From positions 4,588,001 through 4,652,000 of the forward strand of contig NZ_LT629749.1 of the NCBI RefSeq assembly GCF_900105065.1: a stretch of DNA of 64,000 nt. Direction: 5' to 3'. Positions 23,951-35,821 of the stretch are shown piece after piece. The position numbers and the translations under genes were made by a program. The DNA comes from Friedmanniella luteola. Its GTDB lineage: Bacteria > Actinomycetota > Actinomycetes > Propionibacteriales > Propionibacteriaceae. The notes under the pieces are model-generated. The model had not been told where the DNA came from and did no database searches. It was given only the letters and a program-made list of their open reading frames with translations. Position 1 is the first letter of the stretch. Each line of letters starts with the position of its first letter.

Positions 23951-26608
23951 TCACTCCTCCTCGCCGTGCCTCGAGGACCGGTCACCCTCGAGGGCGGTGT
24001 CCTCGGCCGACGCGGCCGTCGGGCCCTCGTCCTCCTGCACACCAGGCTCTGTCGCCGACGCGACGGAGCCGTCCACCGGCACCTCGGTGTCGTCCACCGC
24101 GGCCGTGTCGATCACGGCAGCCTCGGCGGTCGTCTCCGGGTTGAGCGCGATCACGACCACCGAGTCGTTCCCGCCCACTCCGACGAACTTGACCCCCATG
24201 GTGTCACGGCCCTTGACCGGCACCTCGGCCACGGCGCTCCGGGTGATCTGCCCGCTGGCCTTGATGGCGATGACCTGGTCGCGCTCGGTGACCACCAGCC
24301 CGCCGACCAGGGCGCCCCGGTCGTCGTTCAGCCGCATGGCCTTGATGCCCAGGCCGCCGCGGCCCTGCTGCCGGTACTCCGCCACCGCGGTCCGCTTGGC
24401 GAACCCGCCGTCGGTGACGGTGAAGACGAAGTGGTCGTCCTCGTTCTCCCCGGCCTTGATGACCGAGAGGCTGAGGAGCTCGTCGTCGGCCCGGAACTTC
24501 ATCCCGGTGACGCCGGACGTCGCCCGGCCCATCGGCCGGAGCTCCTCGTCGTGCGCCGGGAAGCGGATCGACTGGCCCTTGCGCGAGATCAGCAGGACCT
24601 CGTCGGAGGTGCTGGCCAGCTGGGCGCCGATCAGCTCGTCGTCGTCGTCGCGGAAGTTGACGGCGATGATGCCCGCCTGCCGGGGCGAGTCGTACTGGGA
24701 GAGCGCCGTCTTCTTGACCAGGCCGCGCTTGGTGGCCAGCAGCAGGTAGGGGGCGGTCTGGTAGTCCCGCACCGCCAGCACCTGGGCGATCTCCTCGTCG
24801 GGCAGGAAGGACAGCAGCCCGGCGACGTGCCCACCGCGGGCGTCCCGGTTGGCCTCGGGCAGCTGCCACACCTTCGCGCGGTAGACCCGGCCCTTGTTGG
24901 TGAAGAACAGGATCCAGTGGTGGTTCGTGGTGGCGAACAGCTGGTCCACCTCGTCGTCGCTGCGCAGCGTGGCGCCGCGGACGCCCTTGCCGCCGCGCTT
25001 CTGCACCCGGTACAGCCCGGTCGGGGTGCGCTTGGCGTAGCCGCCGCGGGTGATGGTGACGACGACGTCGGAGTCGGGGATCAGGTCCTCGTTCGACAGG
25101 TCGCCGTCGGCGGAGATGATCTGCGTGCGCCGCTCGTCGCCGTACTTGTCGACGATCTCGGCGAGCTCCTCGCTGACGATGGTCCGCTGCCGCTCGGGCC
25201 GGGCCAGGATGTCCTCGAGGTCGGCGATGATCCGCTCGTACTCGGCGAGCTGGTCGATGATCCGCTGCCGCTCCAGGGCCGCCAGCCGGCGGAGCTGCAT
25301 GTCGAGGATCGCCGTCGCCTGGGGGTCGTCGATGTCCAGCAGCGTCTTGAGGCCCTCGCGCGCCTCGTCGGTGCTGGGGCTGCGCCGGATGAGGGCGATG
25401 ACCTCGTCGAGGGCGTCCAGCGCCTTGACCAGGCCCCGGTAGATGTGGGCGCGGGCCTGGGTGTCGGCGAGACGGTGCCGCGTGCGCCGCTGGATCACCT
25501 CGACCTGGTGCTCGATCCAGTACGAGATGAACTGGTCGAGCCGCAGCGTGCGCGGGACGTCGTCGACGAGAGCCAGCATGTTGCAGCCGAAGGTGTCCTG
25601 CAGCTGCGTGTGCTTGTAGAGGTTGTTCAGCACCACCCGCGGCTGGGCGTCGCGCTTCAGGACGATCACCAGCTGCTGACCGGTCCGGGACGACGTGTTG
25701 TCCCGGATGTCGGAGATGCCGGAGAGCTTGCCGGTGTTCACCAGCTCGGCGATCTTCAGCGCCAGGTTGTCCGGGTTGACCATGTAGGGCAGCTCGGTGA
25801 TGACGAGGTTCGTGCGCCCCGAGCGGTCCTCGTCGATGTCGACGACGGCCCGCATGGTGACGGAGCCGCGGCCGGTCCGGTAGGCGTCCTCGATGCCCTG
25901 CCGGCCGACGATGAGCGCGCCGTTGGGGAAGTCGGGACCGCTCACCCGCTCCATGGCGGCGGCGAGCAGCTCCTCGGCGGTGGCCTCGGGGTGCTCGAGC
26001 GACCACTGCACGGCCGCCGCGACCTCGCGGAGGTTGTGCGTCGGGATGTTGGTGGCCATGCCGACGGCGATGCCGGTCGAGCCGTTGACCAGCAGGTTCG
26101 GGAACCGGGCCGGGAGGACGACCGGCTCGGACTCCTTGCCGTCGTAGTTGGGCTTGAAGTCGACGGTGTCCTCGGTGATGTCGCGGACCATCTCCATGGC
26201 CAGCGGCGCCATCTTGCACTCGGTGTAGCGCATCGCCGCCGCGGGGTCGTTGCCCGGCGAGCCGAAGTTCCCCTGGCCCGAGACCAGCGGGTAGCGCATC
26301 ACCCACGGCTGGGCGAGCCGGACGAGGGTGTCGTAGATCGAGGAGTCCCCGTGCGGGTGGTACTGCCCCATCACGTCGCCGACGATCCGGGCGCACTTGT
26401 TCCACCCGCGGTCGGGCCGGTACCCGCCGTCGAACATCGCGTAGAGCACCCGCCGGTGCACGGGCTTCAGCCCGTCCCGGACGTCCGGCAGCGCCCGCCC
26501 CACGATCACGCTCATGGCGTAGTCCAGGTAGGACTTCTGGATCTCCTCCTGGAGGTCCACCGGCTCCCGCCGGTCGGTCACCGGACCCTCGGGCGTCTGG
26601 TCACTCAT
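23951..26608 (-). CDS. gyrA: DNA gyrase subunit A
   Basis: An 885-aa gyrase A. The breakage-reunion domain shows the quinolone-resistance region [19 protein letters not shown] and the catalytic Tyr in [10 protein letters not shown]. The C-terminal six-bladed propeller carries the GyrA box QRGGKGV (in [12 protein letters not shown]) and repeats such as [13 protein letters not shown] and [13 protein letters not shown]. At the site equivalent to M. tuberculosis Ala90 there is Ser, as in many bacteria; Asp94 is conserved. A 45-residue acidic tail ends the protein. It works with GyrB to introduce negative supercoils. The ATG at 26608 follows AAGGAGCAAC. It lies 174 nt after gyrB. Confidence 0.98.
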   Translation of the reverse strand: MSDQTPEGPVTDRREPVDLQEEIQKSYLDYAMSVIVGRALPDVRDGLKPVHRRVLYAMFDGGYRPDRGWNKCARIVGDVMGQYHPHGDSSIYDTLVRLAQPWVMRYPLVSGQGNFGSPGNDPAAAMRYTECKMAPLAMEMVRDITEDTVDFKPNYDGKESEPVVLPARFPNLLVNGSTGIAVGMATNIPTHNLREVAAAVQWSLEHPEATAEELLAAAMERVSGPDFPNGALIVGRQGIEDAYRTGRGSVTMRAVVDIDEDRSGRTNLVITELPYMVNPDNLALKIAELVNTGKLSGISDIRDNTSSRTGQQLVIVLKRDAQPRVVLNNLYKHTQLQDTFGCNMLALVDDVPRTLRLDQFISYWIEHQVEVIQRRTRHRLADTQARAHIYRGLVKALDALDEVIALIRRSPSTDEAREGLKTLLDIDDPQATAILDMQLRRLAALERQRIIDQLAEYERIIADLEDILARPERQRTIVSEELAEIVDKYGDERRTQIISADGDLSNEDLIPDSDVVVTITRGGYAKRTPTGLYRVQKRGGKGVRGATLRSDDEVDQLFATTNHHWILFFTNKGRVYRAKVWQLPEANRDARGGHVAGLLSFLPDEEIAQVLAVRDYQTAPYLLLATKRGLVKKTALSQYDSPRQAGIIAVNFRDDDDELIGAQLASTSDEVLLISRKGQSIRFPAHDEELRPMGRATSGVTGMKFRADDELLSLSVIKAGENEDDHFVFTVTDGGFAKRTAVAEYRQQGRGGLGIKAMRLNDDRGALVGGLVVTERDQVIAIKASGQITRSAVAEVPVKGRDTMGVKFVGVGGNDSVVVIALNPETTAEAAVIDTAAVDDTEVPVDGSVASATEPGVQEDEGPTAASAEDTALEGDRSSRHGEEE

Positions 26609-26782
26609 GTGTTGCTCCTTCGGAGATGAGCACCCGGATCAGCGTCCGAGTTGGCGAGCGTCGGGAAGGTCGCGCCCGGGTCCGGTCGGGACGACGCGTG
26701 AGCGGCGGACCCGCTCTGCGTCCGTCTCGGACGAGGAGGAGGACAGGAGCTGGAGGGTGCGGCCGGGCGCGATCGGGACTGC

Positions 26783-28939
<2,157 letters not shown>

Positions 28940-29349
28940 GGGCTCCTGTCACACAGGCGCCGCCCGGGCCGGGCCGCGCGGCAGTGAGAGCCGGGCGGGA
29001 CGGGGAGCAGGCGGCACGTTGGACCGTTGCGGCCGGACCGGGCGGTCCGACCACCTCCGGCAGGCACACGTCCGTCGACGGCACGAGACCGGGGGCGGGC
29101 CGGTGCGAACCGGACCTGCCCATTCTAGCGCGCACGAGCGCAGATCCCGCATCCTGGTGGGGTGTCCGGGGACGGCCCGATGCATCTGGCTGGCCCTGGC
29201 TGGGCATCTGGACGAACCGGGAGGTCTCCGGAGACTCCCGATACGCACCCCGGGCCCGCGACGGGCTTCTGAGGGCTTCTGGCGGCCAGCACCCGGTCCC
29301 CCGCCGCGAGGTCCGGACCCGGGGCCCGGGCCGGCCCTACACTGACCGC
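28940..29349. other. Divergent intergenic region, gyrB / envelope protein
   Basis: A 410-bp gap with promoters pointing both ways. On the minus strand TAGAAT (complement of 29122-29127) is the best -10 candidate for gyrB, giving a leader of about 180 nt. On the plus strand TACACT (29338-29343) ends 6 nt before the GTG at 29350. A repeated word CTGGCTGG(C/G) lies near 29185-29205. No RNA structure was recognised. Confidence 0.5.
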
Positions 29350-30027
29350 GTGCCTGAGCCGACCGCCGTCAGCCGGGTCTGGCTGGACGAGGGGGAGGTC
29401 AGCCCGCGCTGGTCGGCACCGTCCACCCCGGTGCGAGGCCGACCCCTCCCGCCCGGAGCGGCGTGGGGGCTGGTCGCCGCGGCCCTGGCGGGCCTGCTGG
29501 TCCTCACCTGGGCGCTCGGCGGGTTCGAACGGCGCACCGACCTGCTGCGCGCGACCCCGGTCGGCACCCTGGTGAGCACCGGGCCCTACGAGCTCCGCTT
29601 CACCGGGGCCACCGCCCAGCAGCGGACGACCTACGACGACCGGGTCGTCTGGCGGGTCACCGCCGTCGGGGAGGGCCGGACCACCGGCGACGTCACCATC
29701 GCGCCCGACCACAGCGGCGACGACGGCATGTTCGTGGCCAAGGACGTGGCGAGCGGCGAGGTGCGCACCCCCGAGACCCAGTCGTTCCGCCCGGGCGGCT
29801 TCGTCAGCTCCGAGGCCTTCACGCCGGGGCTGCCGCTGCAGCCCTTCCGCGTCGAGTTCGAGTTCCCCCGCACCTACCAGCCGGGGGACACCCTCAGCTT
29901 CGTGGTGTTCGACCTCGAGTTCCGGGACAGCTCGCTGCTGGGCGACCAGGAGCCGCAGTGGCGCAACGCGGACGCCGGCAGCCGGTTCGAGCTGCCGGTC
30001 GAGGTGCTGCCGCCGGCCACCAGCTGA
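29350..30027 (+). CDS. Single-pass membrane protein of unknown function
   Basis: A 225-aa protein with a 35-residue cytoplasmic Pro/Arg-rich head, one transmembrane helix (GLVAAALAGLLVLTWALGG, about 40-60) and a beta-rich outer domain of about 165 residues (YELRFTGATAQQRTTYDDRV, TGDVTIAPDHSGDDGMFVAK, FRVEFEFPRTYQPGDTLSFV). I do not recognise a named family. The outer domain has the strand pattern of Ig-like DUF4352-type domains. A leaderless-type box lies 6 nt before the GTG. It converges, with a 7-nt gap, on a three-gene operon of similarly built proteins. Confidence 0.75.
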   Translation: MPEPTAVSRVWLDEGEVSPRWSAPSTPVRGRPLPPGAAWGLVAAALAGLLVLTWALGGFERRTDLLRATPVGTLVSTGPYELRFTGATAQQRTTYDDRVVWRVTAVGEGRTTGDVTIAPDHSGDDGMFVAKDVASGEVRTPETQSFRPGGFVSSEAFTPGLPLQPFRVEFEFPRTYQPGDTLSFVVFDLEFRDSSLLGDQEPQWRNADAGSRFELPVEVLPPATS

Positions 30028-30034
30028 GCGGTGC

Positions 30035-30607
30035 TCAGGCCGGCGGCCGCAGCACGGGCGTCCGGGCGGCGGTCGTGCGGTCGGGCAGCGCGACGCCTAC
30101 CACCTGGTCGACGAAGGCCGTGGGCACGAGGTAGACCACCTCGAAGCGGTAGGCCCGGCCCACCTCCCGGTCCTCGGAGCTGCACCCGGGGGTGTCCCGC
30201 GACGGCACGCCGGACCCGCGGTCGCCGGGCTCCCAGACCCGGCCCCCCGGACCCAGCAGCGCCGTGGTGCAGAACGCGAAGTCGGTGACCTCCACCGGGG
30301 TCCGCTCGAGCTCCGCCACGACGTAGGTGGCACCGGCGCCGGCGAGGCCCGGCTCGCCGGACGAGGCGACCAGCCGGGGCGTCCGGACCAGGCCGAGCAG
30401 CCGCCACTCGGCGGACAGCGCCCGGGCCGGGGCGCCGGGCGCGACCGCGCGGTAGCGGTCGTCCCCGGTGTGCGCGAGGGCGTAGACCGACCAGCTGAGC
30501 AGGTAGAGCAGCGTCACCAGCGCGCCGGCGGCGGTCAGCAGCCAGGCCCGGCGTCGCGCGGCCGGCCGGGGCACCGCGGCGGGCGCGGGGTCGAGCACGG
30601 CGGTCAC
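30035..30607 (-). CDS. Single-pass membrane protein, third gene of an envelope operon
   Basis: A 190-aa protein with an N-terminal Ala/Pro head, one transmembrane helix (AWLLTAAGALVTLLYLLSWSVYALA, about 20-44) and a beta-rich outer domain (EWRLLGLVRTPRLV, TYVVAELERTPVEVTDFAFC, GRAYRFEVVYLVPTAFVDQV). Two Cys (FAFCTTALL and TPGCSSE) could form a disulphide. No family recognised; the layout is like a DUF4352 domain. The GTG at 30607 overlaps the stop of the gene before it, which supports this start over a 48-codon longer frame. Function unknown; the coupling suggests a complex with the two upstream products. Confidence 0.72.
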   Translation of the reverse strand: MTAVLDPAPAAVPRPAARRRAWLLTAAGALVTLLYLLSWSVYALAHTGDDRYRAVAPGAPARALSAEWRLLGLVRTPRLVASSGEPGLAGAGATYVVAELERTPVEVTDFAFCTTALLGPGGRVWEPGDRGSGVPSRDTPGCSSEDREVGRAYRFEVVYLVPTAFVDQVVGVALPDRTTAARTPVLRPPA

Positions 30608-31179
30608 CCGAGCGCCCTCGTGGTGCGGTTCGTGTCGATCTCCACCCGACGGCCGGCCGCGGCCTCGCGCCACTGCGCCGCGTTGTCGGCCGTGATGCCG
30701 AGGTGCACCTGCACCCGGGCCTGGTAGCCGCTGATGATCTCGACCCGCCACAGCTCCAGCGTCAGGTCCTCGACCGCGGTCGGGTCGACCTCGAAGACGT
30801 AGTCGAGCCGCTCCGCGAAGCCGGGGGCGGCCCGGACGCTCTGGGAGGTGAACGCGTCGTAGACCCGGGGCCCGCGGGTGACCAGCCGGCTGCTGCCGAA
30901 GAGCACCTCGCGGTGCCCGGTGGCCGACGCCGTCACCCCGACGACGACGAAGGCGCCCGGGGTGGTGTCCATGACCTCACCGGAGCGGGTGAGCTGGGTG
31001 CCGACCCGGACGTCGTCCACCAGCACCTCGCCGTCCTCGACGGCGACCGGGCGGCCGACCTGGCCGCGGAGGTACTCGTGGTCGGGCCGGGCCTCGCTCA
31101 CCTGGACGGCGGTGGCGGCCAGGGCGACGCAGGCGATGGCGCTCAGCAGGGCGACGAGCCGGGAGCGGCGGACCCTCAC
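30604..31179 (-). CDS. Exported or anchored protein, second gene of an envelope operon
   Basis: A 191-aa protein. A hydrophobic N-terminus (LVALLSAIACVALAATAVQV, about 7-26) acts as signal or anchor. The rest is a beta-rich domain: GEVLVDDVRVGTQLTRSGEV, GAFVVVGVTASATGHREVLF, RLDYVFEVDPTAVEDLTLEL, RVEIISGYQARVQVHLGI. The order (strand, hydrophobic VVVGVTASATG strand, FEVDP) fits an Ig-like DUF4352 domain, by eye only. The GTG at 31179 overlaps the stop of the polytopic membrane protein gene and its own stop overlaps the next start, so all three are translated together. Confidence 0.74.
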   Translation of the reverse strand: MRVRRSRLVALLSAIACVALAATAVQVSEARPDHEYLRGQVGRPVAVEDGEVLVDDVRVGTQLTRSGEVMDTTPGAFVVVGVTASATGHREVLFGSSRLVTRGPRVYDAFTSQSVRAAPGFAERLDYVFEVDPTAVEDLTLELWRVEIISGYQARVQVHLGITADNAAQWREAAAGRRVEIDTNRTTRALG

Positions 31180-32612
31180 CCGCCCACCCCGACCGTCGCG
31201 GGCGGCGCGAGCACGGGTGCTGCGGCGGCGTGCGAGCGCTGCTGGAACAGCTCCAGGCAGCGGCGGAAGGCCACGGCCAGCAGGCAGAGCCGGAGCGGCT
31301 CGAAGGGCAGGGTGGACGCCAGGTCGACCCACGGTCCCCAGACGGTCCAGAAGTCCACCGTGTGCCCGCCCAGCAGCGCGTCGAGCGCGGTGGAGGCGTA
31401 GTTGCGGACGGCCTCCAGGACGGCGTGGACGAGGACGAAGGAGCCGAGGAAGACCAGCCCGGCCCGCAGCACCAGCCGCAGCGAGTGGAAGGTGGGCAGG
31501 TACTTGTCGTCCACGTCGCCCAGGAAGGCCTCCTTGGCCTCGCGGGCCACCCGCTGCACGCCGCGCGGGGGAGGGCCGATGCGGCGCAGCGCCTGCTTGT
31601 CGCGGTATCGCGCGAAGGTGCCGGCGCCGGGGATCCGGTCGGCGTAGGTCTGGCCCTTGCGCCACAGCTCGGCCAGCGACAGCACCTGGGAGCCGTAGAT
31701 CAGCGCGGCGACGGCGAGCCAGATGATCGGCTGCGAGACCACGTCCCAGGCCACCGGCCAGACCTGCTCGGTGACGACCCGGGTGAGGGTCTCGAGGACC
31801 GCGGGCAGGTCGATGGCGAACCGCGCCAGGAACGCGCCGACGGCGTCGCGGACGGCCGCGCCCCAGCCCATGAACGCCCGGTCGGTCAGCCAGAGCATCG
31901 CGAGCTGGAACAGCCGGATGCCGCCCAGGATGACCAGCAGCATGAAGAAGGACTCCACCAGCGCGACGAGCAGGCCCAGGACCTGACGGCCGGTGCGCTC
32001 GTGGAGGGCGTCGATGACCCGCCGCAGCACGTAGACGCCCACCACGAGGGCGAGCAGCCGCCACGGGTGCTGCTGGCTCGCGTCGTTCAGCACGCCCAGG
32101 ACGCTGCCGTCGGCGCCGAAGCCGCTGCGCAGGCCCTGCTCCACCGTGAGGTCGCTCGCCGCCTCGGTCACCTGGCCGAACGCGGCGTAGAGGCCGAGGA
32201 ACGGCAGCAGGGTGACGGCGAGCAGCTGACCGACGCTCTCGTCCCGGCCGTCGACGGCCGCCTCCTCCGCGGGGATCAGGGTCCGGATGCCGAGCTCGCG
32301 GCCGACCAGCTGCAGGATCAGGACGAGCGCCGTCAGCAGGCTGACGAAGTTGAACGAGAAGAGCACCAGGGCCAGCCAGGCACTGACCTCACCCGCGGCG
32401 ACCGCGAGCCGCAGCGCCAGCTGCGAGCCCAGCCAGCCCAGCAGGTAGAGGCCGAGCAGCTGCGGCAGCAGCCGCCACCAGACCCGTCCGCTGTCCACGA
32501 CGAGGATCCGCAGGTCGGTCAGCAGCCCGACCAGCTCGGCCCGGCCGGCGTCCGCCGCGGTCAGTCGGGGGGCCGGCGGACGGGACGTGGTCGGGGCGGC
32601 CGGCTCAGCCAT
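31176..32612 (-). CDS. Polytopic membrane protein, first gene of an envelope operon
   Basis: A 478-aa integral membrane protein with about seven hydrophobic segments (near 50-70, 78-105, 130-150, 190-205, 215-245, 300-320, 390-420). The loop at about 325-375 is strongly charged (YRDKQALRRIGPPPRGVQRV, EAKEAFLGDVDD) and presumably cytoplasmic. There is no transporter, sugar-transferase or protease motif I can name. Its ATG overlaps the end of the DUF721 gene by a few bases, so it may be expressed with recF and DUF721. With the three small outer proteins it forms a candidate envelope complex. Confidence 0.75.
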   Translation of the reverse strand: MAEPAAPTTSRPPAPRLTAADAGRAELVGLLTDLRILVVDSGRVWWRLLPQLLGLYLLGWLGSQLALRLAVAAGEVSAWLALVLFSFNFVSLLTALVLILQLVGRELGIRTLIPAEEAAVDGRDESVGQLLAVTLLPFLGLYAAFGQVTEAASDLTVEQGLRSGFGADGSVLGVLNDASQQHPWRLLALVVGVYVLRRVIDALHERTGRQVLGLLVALVESFFMLLVILGGIRLFQLAMLWLTDRAFMGWGAAVRDAVGAFLARFAIDLPAVLETLTRVVTEQVWPVAWDVVSQPIIWLAVAALIYGSQVLSLAELWRKGQTYADRIPGAGTFARYRDKQALRRIGPPPRGVQRVAREAKEAFLGDVDDKYLPTFHSLRLVLRAGLVFLGSFVLVHAVLEAVRNYASTALDALLGGHTVDFWTVWGPWVDLASTLPFEPLRLCLLAVAFRRCLELFQQRSHAAAAPVLAPPATVGVGG

Positions 32613-33213
32613 AGGTGTCCCGCGGGCCCCGTCCGTCGCGGACGGACAACCGACCCTTCTTCCAGGTCGGCCCGTCCGGGCCCCGCACGTCCACGCGCGT
32701 CACCGTACCGTCGCCGAGGGCCCCGTTCAGCAGCGCGACGAGCTGCGGCGCGAGCATCCGCAGCTGGGTCGCCCACGCCGTCGAGTCGGTGCGCACGGTG
32801 AGGACGGTGTCGGCGAACGCCTCCGGGTGCGAGTGGGCGGCGTTGGTCGGCCCGACGAGGCTGGGCCAGCGGGCCAGCAGGCTGCGGGCGTCGACCTCCG
32901 TCGTCCAGCCCTTGCTGTCGACGAGCCGCTCCACCGCGGCGCCGAGCCGCTGCGGGTCGCGGTCGTCGGGGTGCGCGCCGGAGACCTGCGGGCCGGGTCC
33001 CACGACCCGCTCGGTGCGGGGACGGGTCCGGCGACGGGGCCGGTTGCGGGCGGTCGCGCCCAGGGACGCGGCGACGGAGCGGGCCAGGCCCAGCCCGCTC
33101 GGGTCGTGCGGCTCGGCGGGAGCCGGCCGCTGCTCGGCGGCGGCCGCGGGCTCGACGTCGGCTGCCTCGCCGTCGCCACCCTCGGCCGGCCCGCCCTGCG
33201 GGGGCTCACTCAT
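32605..33213 (-). CDS. DUF721 protein, DciA-like helicase operator
   Basis: A 202-aa protein. The first 80 residues are Pro/Glu-rich, then basic ([18 protein letters not shown]). The C-terminal DUF721 domain (about 85-180) has [40 protein letters not shown] and [23 protein letters not shown]721 proteins next to recF correspond to DciA, which loads or stimulates the replicative helicase in bacteria lacking DnaC/DnaI; in mycobacteria the homologue binds the helicase. The ATG follows GGGGAGGTG and overlaps the end of recF by 8 nt. A core replication function is likely. Confidence 0.88.
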   Translation of the reverse strand: MSEPPQGGPAEGGDGEAADVEPAAAAEQRPAPAEPHDPSGLGLARSVAASLGATARNRPRRRTRPRTERVVGPGPQVSGAHPDDRDPQRLGAAVERLVDSKGWTTEVDARSLLARWPSLVGPTNAAHSHPEAFADTVLTVRTDSTAWATQLRMLAPQLVALLNGALGDGTVTRVDVRGPDGPTWKKGRLSVRDGRGPRDTYG

Positions 33214-34345
33214 CCGGGGTCACCTCCCCGGCCCGGACGGCGTAGCGCCGTCCCTGCAGCACCGCCGGGACGTCGGCCGGTACGGCGGCCGTGATCAGGA
33301 CCTGCTCGGCGGCGCTCACCCCGCCGGCCAGCCGTTCCCGGCGGGTGACGTCGAGCTCGGCGAACACGTCGTCGAGCACCAGCACCGGCTCGATGCCGTC
33401 CGAGCGCAGCAGGTGGAAGCTGCCCAGCCGCAGCGCCAGGGCGAACGACCACGACTCGCCGTGGCTGGCGTAGCCCTTGGCCGGCAGCACACCGAGGCTG
33501 AGCACGAGGTCGTCGCGGTGCGGGCCGACCAGGGAGATCCCCCGCTGGACCTCCTCCAGGCGACGCTCGGCCATGGCGTCGCGGAGCGCCTCGGCCAGCT
33601 CGTCGCGGCTGAGCCGGCCCGCGAGGTCGACGGAGGACCGGTACTCGGCCGCGGCCTCGTTGTTGGTGGGCGCGATGTCGGCGTAGGCCTTCGCCATGTG
33701 CGGGCCGAGGTCGGCGAGCGTGCTCAGCCGGGCGGCGAGCAGCTCGCCACCGGCCGCCGCCAGGTGGGTGTCCCACACCTCCAGGGTCGAGGCGGCCTCC
33801 GGTGGGGGCGGGCCGACGCGGCTGCGCCCGCTGAGGGACTTGAGCAGGGTGTTGCGCTGCCGCAGCACCCGGTCGTAGTCCGCGCGGACGCCGGCCATCC
33901 GGGGCCACCGGGTGACCAGCAGGTCGTCCAGGAACCGGCGCCGCTCGCCCGGGTCGCCCTTGATGACGGCGAGGTCCTCGGGGGAGAAGACGACGGTGCG
34001 CAGCACCCCGACCAGCTCGCGGGGCCGGCGCAGCGGCGAGCGGTTGAGCTGGGCCCGGTTGGCCTTGCCGGGGGTGATCTCCACCTCGAGCTGCAGCTGG
34101 CGGGTGTCCTCGAGACCGGCCTGCACCCGGGCCCGGACCACCGCCCGCTCGGCGCCGAAGCGGACCAGCGGCTGGTCGGTGGAGACCCGGTGCGAGCTCA
34201 ACGTCGAGAGGTACTCGATGGCCTCGACGAGGTTGGTCTTGCCCTGCCCGTTGGCGCCGACGAAGGTCGTGACCCCCGCGCCGAGCGGCACGTCGACAGC
34301 GGTGTAGGAGCGGAAGTCGGCCAGCTGGAGGTGGTCGACGAACAC
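33206..34345 (-). CDS. recF: DNA replication and repair protein RecF
   Basis: SMC-like ATPase of 379 aa that helps load RecA at gaps. It begins [14 protein letters not shown], has Walker [15 protein letters not shown], a signature region ([20 protein letters not shown]) and Walker [13 protein letters not shown]. The GTG at 34345 is preferred to an ATG 11 codons upstream because the RecF fold begins immediately and a TAGGCT box lies 7 nt before it. Together with dnaN and DUF721 it forms the usual block. Confidence 0.96.
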   Translation of the reverse strand: MFVDHLQLADFRSYTAVDVPLGAGVTTFVGANGQGKTNLVEAIEYLSTLSSHRVSTDQPLVRFGAERAVVRARVQAGLEDTRQLQLEVEITPGKANRAQLNRSPLRRPRELVGVLRTVVFSPEDLAVIKGDPGERRRFLDDLLVTRWPRMAGVRADYDRVLRQRNTLLKSLSGRSRVGPPPPEAASTLEVWDTHLAAAGGELLAARLSTLADLGPHMAKAYADIAPTNNEAAAEYRSSVDLAGRLSRDELAEALRDAMAERRLEEVQRGISLVGPHRDDLVLSLGVLPAKGYASHGESWSFALALRLGSFHLLRSDGIEPVLVLDDVFAELDVTRRERLAGGVSAAEQVLITAAVPADVPAVLQGRRYAVRAGEVTPDE

Positions 34346-34352
34346 GGGGGTG

Positions 34353-34358
34353 AGCCTA
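34353..34358 (-). promoter_or_regulatory. -10 box for a leaderless recF transcript
   Basis: TAGGCT on the minus strand, 7 nt before the GTG at 34345. It suggests recF has its own promoter in addition to read-through from dnaN. Confidence 0.45.
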
Positions 34359-34400
34359 CCGGCCGCAGACCGGCTCATCGGCGGCGCGCCTTCGTCGAGA

Positions 34401-34421
34401 GCCCTTCGACGAGCTCAGGGC
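34401..34421. repeat. Dispersed CCCTTCGACGAGCTCAGGG repeat (recF-dnaN gap)
   Basis: GCCCTTCGACGAGCTCAGGGC with complementary ends (GCCCT / AGGGC) around a GAGCTC core. The same word recurs at 36831-36850 and, degenerate, at 36642-36660 and 36856-36870. Here it lies in the 134-nt to 167-nt gap between dnaN and recF. Confidence 0.7.
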
Positions 34422-34512
34422 GCGGTGGCTGGTCGGGGTGTCGATGCCCCCGACCAGGCACCCGGAGCGGGCGGCCAGGAGCACGCTCCGCGCCCGAGGG
34501 AGCGAGGGCAGA

Positions 34513-35670
34513 TCAGCCCGGCAGGCGCATCAGCATGATGACGTGGCGGTAGTCGGTGCGGATCTCGCCGTCGAGCTCGGGCACGCCGGTCAGCTGGCAG
34601 GGCTTGCTGGGGGCGGTGAAGGCGAAGTTGACGTAGGGCGTGTCGAAGGCGCCCAGGGCGTCGAGCAGGTAGGTCGGGTTGAAGCCGGCCGCGGTGACCG
34701 CCAGCTCCCCGCCGCCGGGCTGGTCGACGGTCGCCTCGATGCTCTCGGAGGCCTGGGCCTGGTCGCCGGTGGCGGCCTCGAGGGTGACGACGCCGTCGCC
34801 GATCAGCATCCGCAGCGAGGTGTTGCGCTCGGCGACCAGGGCGACGCGCTTGGCGGCGGCGATCGCCTCGGCGGTGCTGACCCGGACGTTCATCACCGCC
34901 GCGGTGTTCATGATGTGCCGCACCTTCGGGAACTCGCCGTCCAGCAGCCGGGTGGTGGTCTGCCGCTCGCCCGAGGCGCCGTGGCCCTCGAACCCGATGA
35001 TCCCGTCCCCCGAGCCGCCGGCCAGGCTGAGGGTGACCTCCTCGCCCGCCGTCATCGACTTGGAGGTCTCGTTGAGCACCTTGGCCGGCACCAGTGCGGT
35101 GGCCGAGATCTGGGTGGAGCTGGGGTTCCAGCTGAGCTCCTTGAGCGCCATCCGGTACCGGTCGGTGGCCAGCAGCGAGATGGTGTCGCCCTCGATCTCG
35201 ACCCGGACGCCGGTGAAGACCGGCAGCAGCTCGTCGCGGCCGGCGGCCACGACCACCTGCGAGACCGCCTGGGCGAAGACCGTGCTGGGCACCGTGCCGG
35301 TGGCCTCCGGCATGCTCGGCAGCGAGGGGTAGTCCGCGACGGGCAGGGTCTGCAGGGTGAAGCGGGCGCTGCCGCAGACCAGCTCCATCTTGGAGTCGTC
35401 GGCGGTGATGTCGACCGGCTTGGCCGGCAGGCTGCGGGAGATGTCGGCGAGCAGCCGGCCCGAGATGAGCACGGTCCCCTCGTCGGTGACCGTCGCCGCG
35501 ACCGTGATCCGGGCGGAGGTCTCGTAGTCGAAGCTGGAGAAGGTGACCCCCTCGGCGTCCGCCCGGACCAGCAGCCCGGCCAGGATCGGCACGCTCGGCC
35601 GCATCGGCAGGCTGCGCGCAGCCCACTGGACGGCTTCGGCCAAGGTGTCGCGCTCGAGTCGGATCTTCAC
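34513..35670 (-). CDS. dnaN: DNA polymerase III subunit beta (sliding clamp)
   Basis: Ring-shaped processivity clamp, 385 aa, with three similar domains. Typical segments are MKIRLERDTLAEAVQWAARS, RPSVPILAGLLVRA, LISGRLLADISRSLPAKPVD, TDRYRMALKELSWNP, FDTPYVNFAFTAPSKPCQLT and the C-terminal YRHVIMLMRLPG that forms the partner-binding pocket. The GTG at 35670 follows AGGGAACAGCT. Unlike in most actinobacteria it is not directly next to oriC: a 130-aa unknown gene lies between. Confidence 0.97.
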   Translation of the reverse strand: MKIRLERDTLAEAVQWAARSLPMRPSVPILAGLLVRADAEGVTFSSFDYETSARITVAATVTDEGTVLISGRLLADISRSLPAKPVDITADDSKMELVCGSARFTLQTLPVADYPSLPSMPEATGTVPSTVFAQAVSQVVVAAGRDELLPVFTGVRVEIEGDTISLLATDRYRMALKELSWNPSSTQISATALVPAKVLNETSKSMTAGEEVTLSLAGGSGDGIIGFEGHGASGERQTTTRLLDGEFPKVRHIMNTAAVMNVRVSTAEAIAAAKRVALVAERNTSLRMLIGDGVVTLEAATGDQAQASESIEATVDQPGGGELAVTAAGFNPTYLLDALGAFDTPYVNFAFTAPSKPCQLTGVPELDGEIRTDYRHVIMLMRLPG

Positions 35671-35821
35671 AGCTGTTCCCTCACCCCTGACGAGGTCGGT
35701 CAGGACGGGCTCGGGGCAGCCCGCCCTAGGACGTGCCCTGGACGGGCTCGACGATCATACCGACGCGTGGCCCCGCCGCCAGGCCATCGTCGGACCGTCG
35801 CCGACGGCCGGTCTCCGCCAC

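Noticed and set aside
22460-26629. A 1389-aa open frame on the plus strand opposite gyrA and DUF3566
   Set aside because: It is a mirror of the GC-rich codons of the genes below it, composed of Gly/Arg/Val/His-rich sequence without any domain; gyrA is certain on the other strand.
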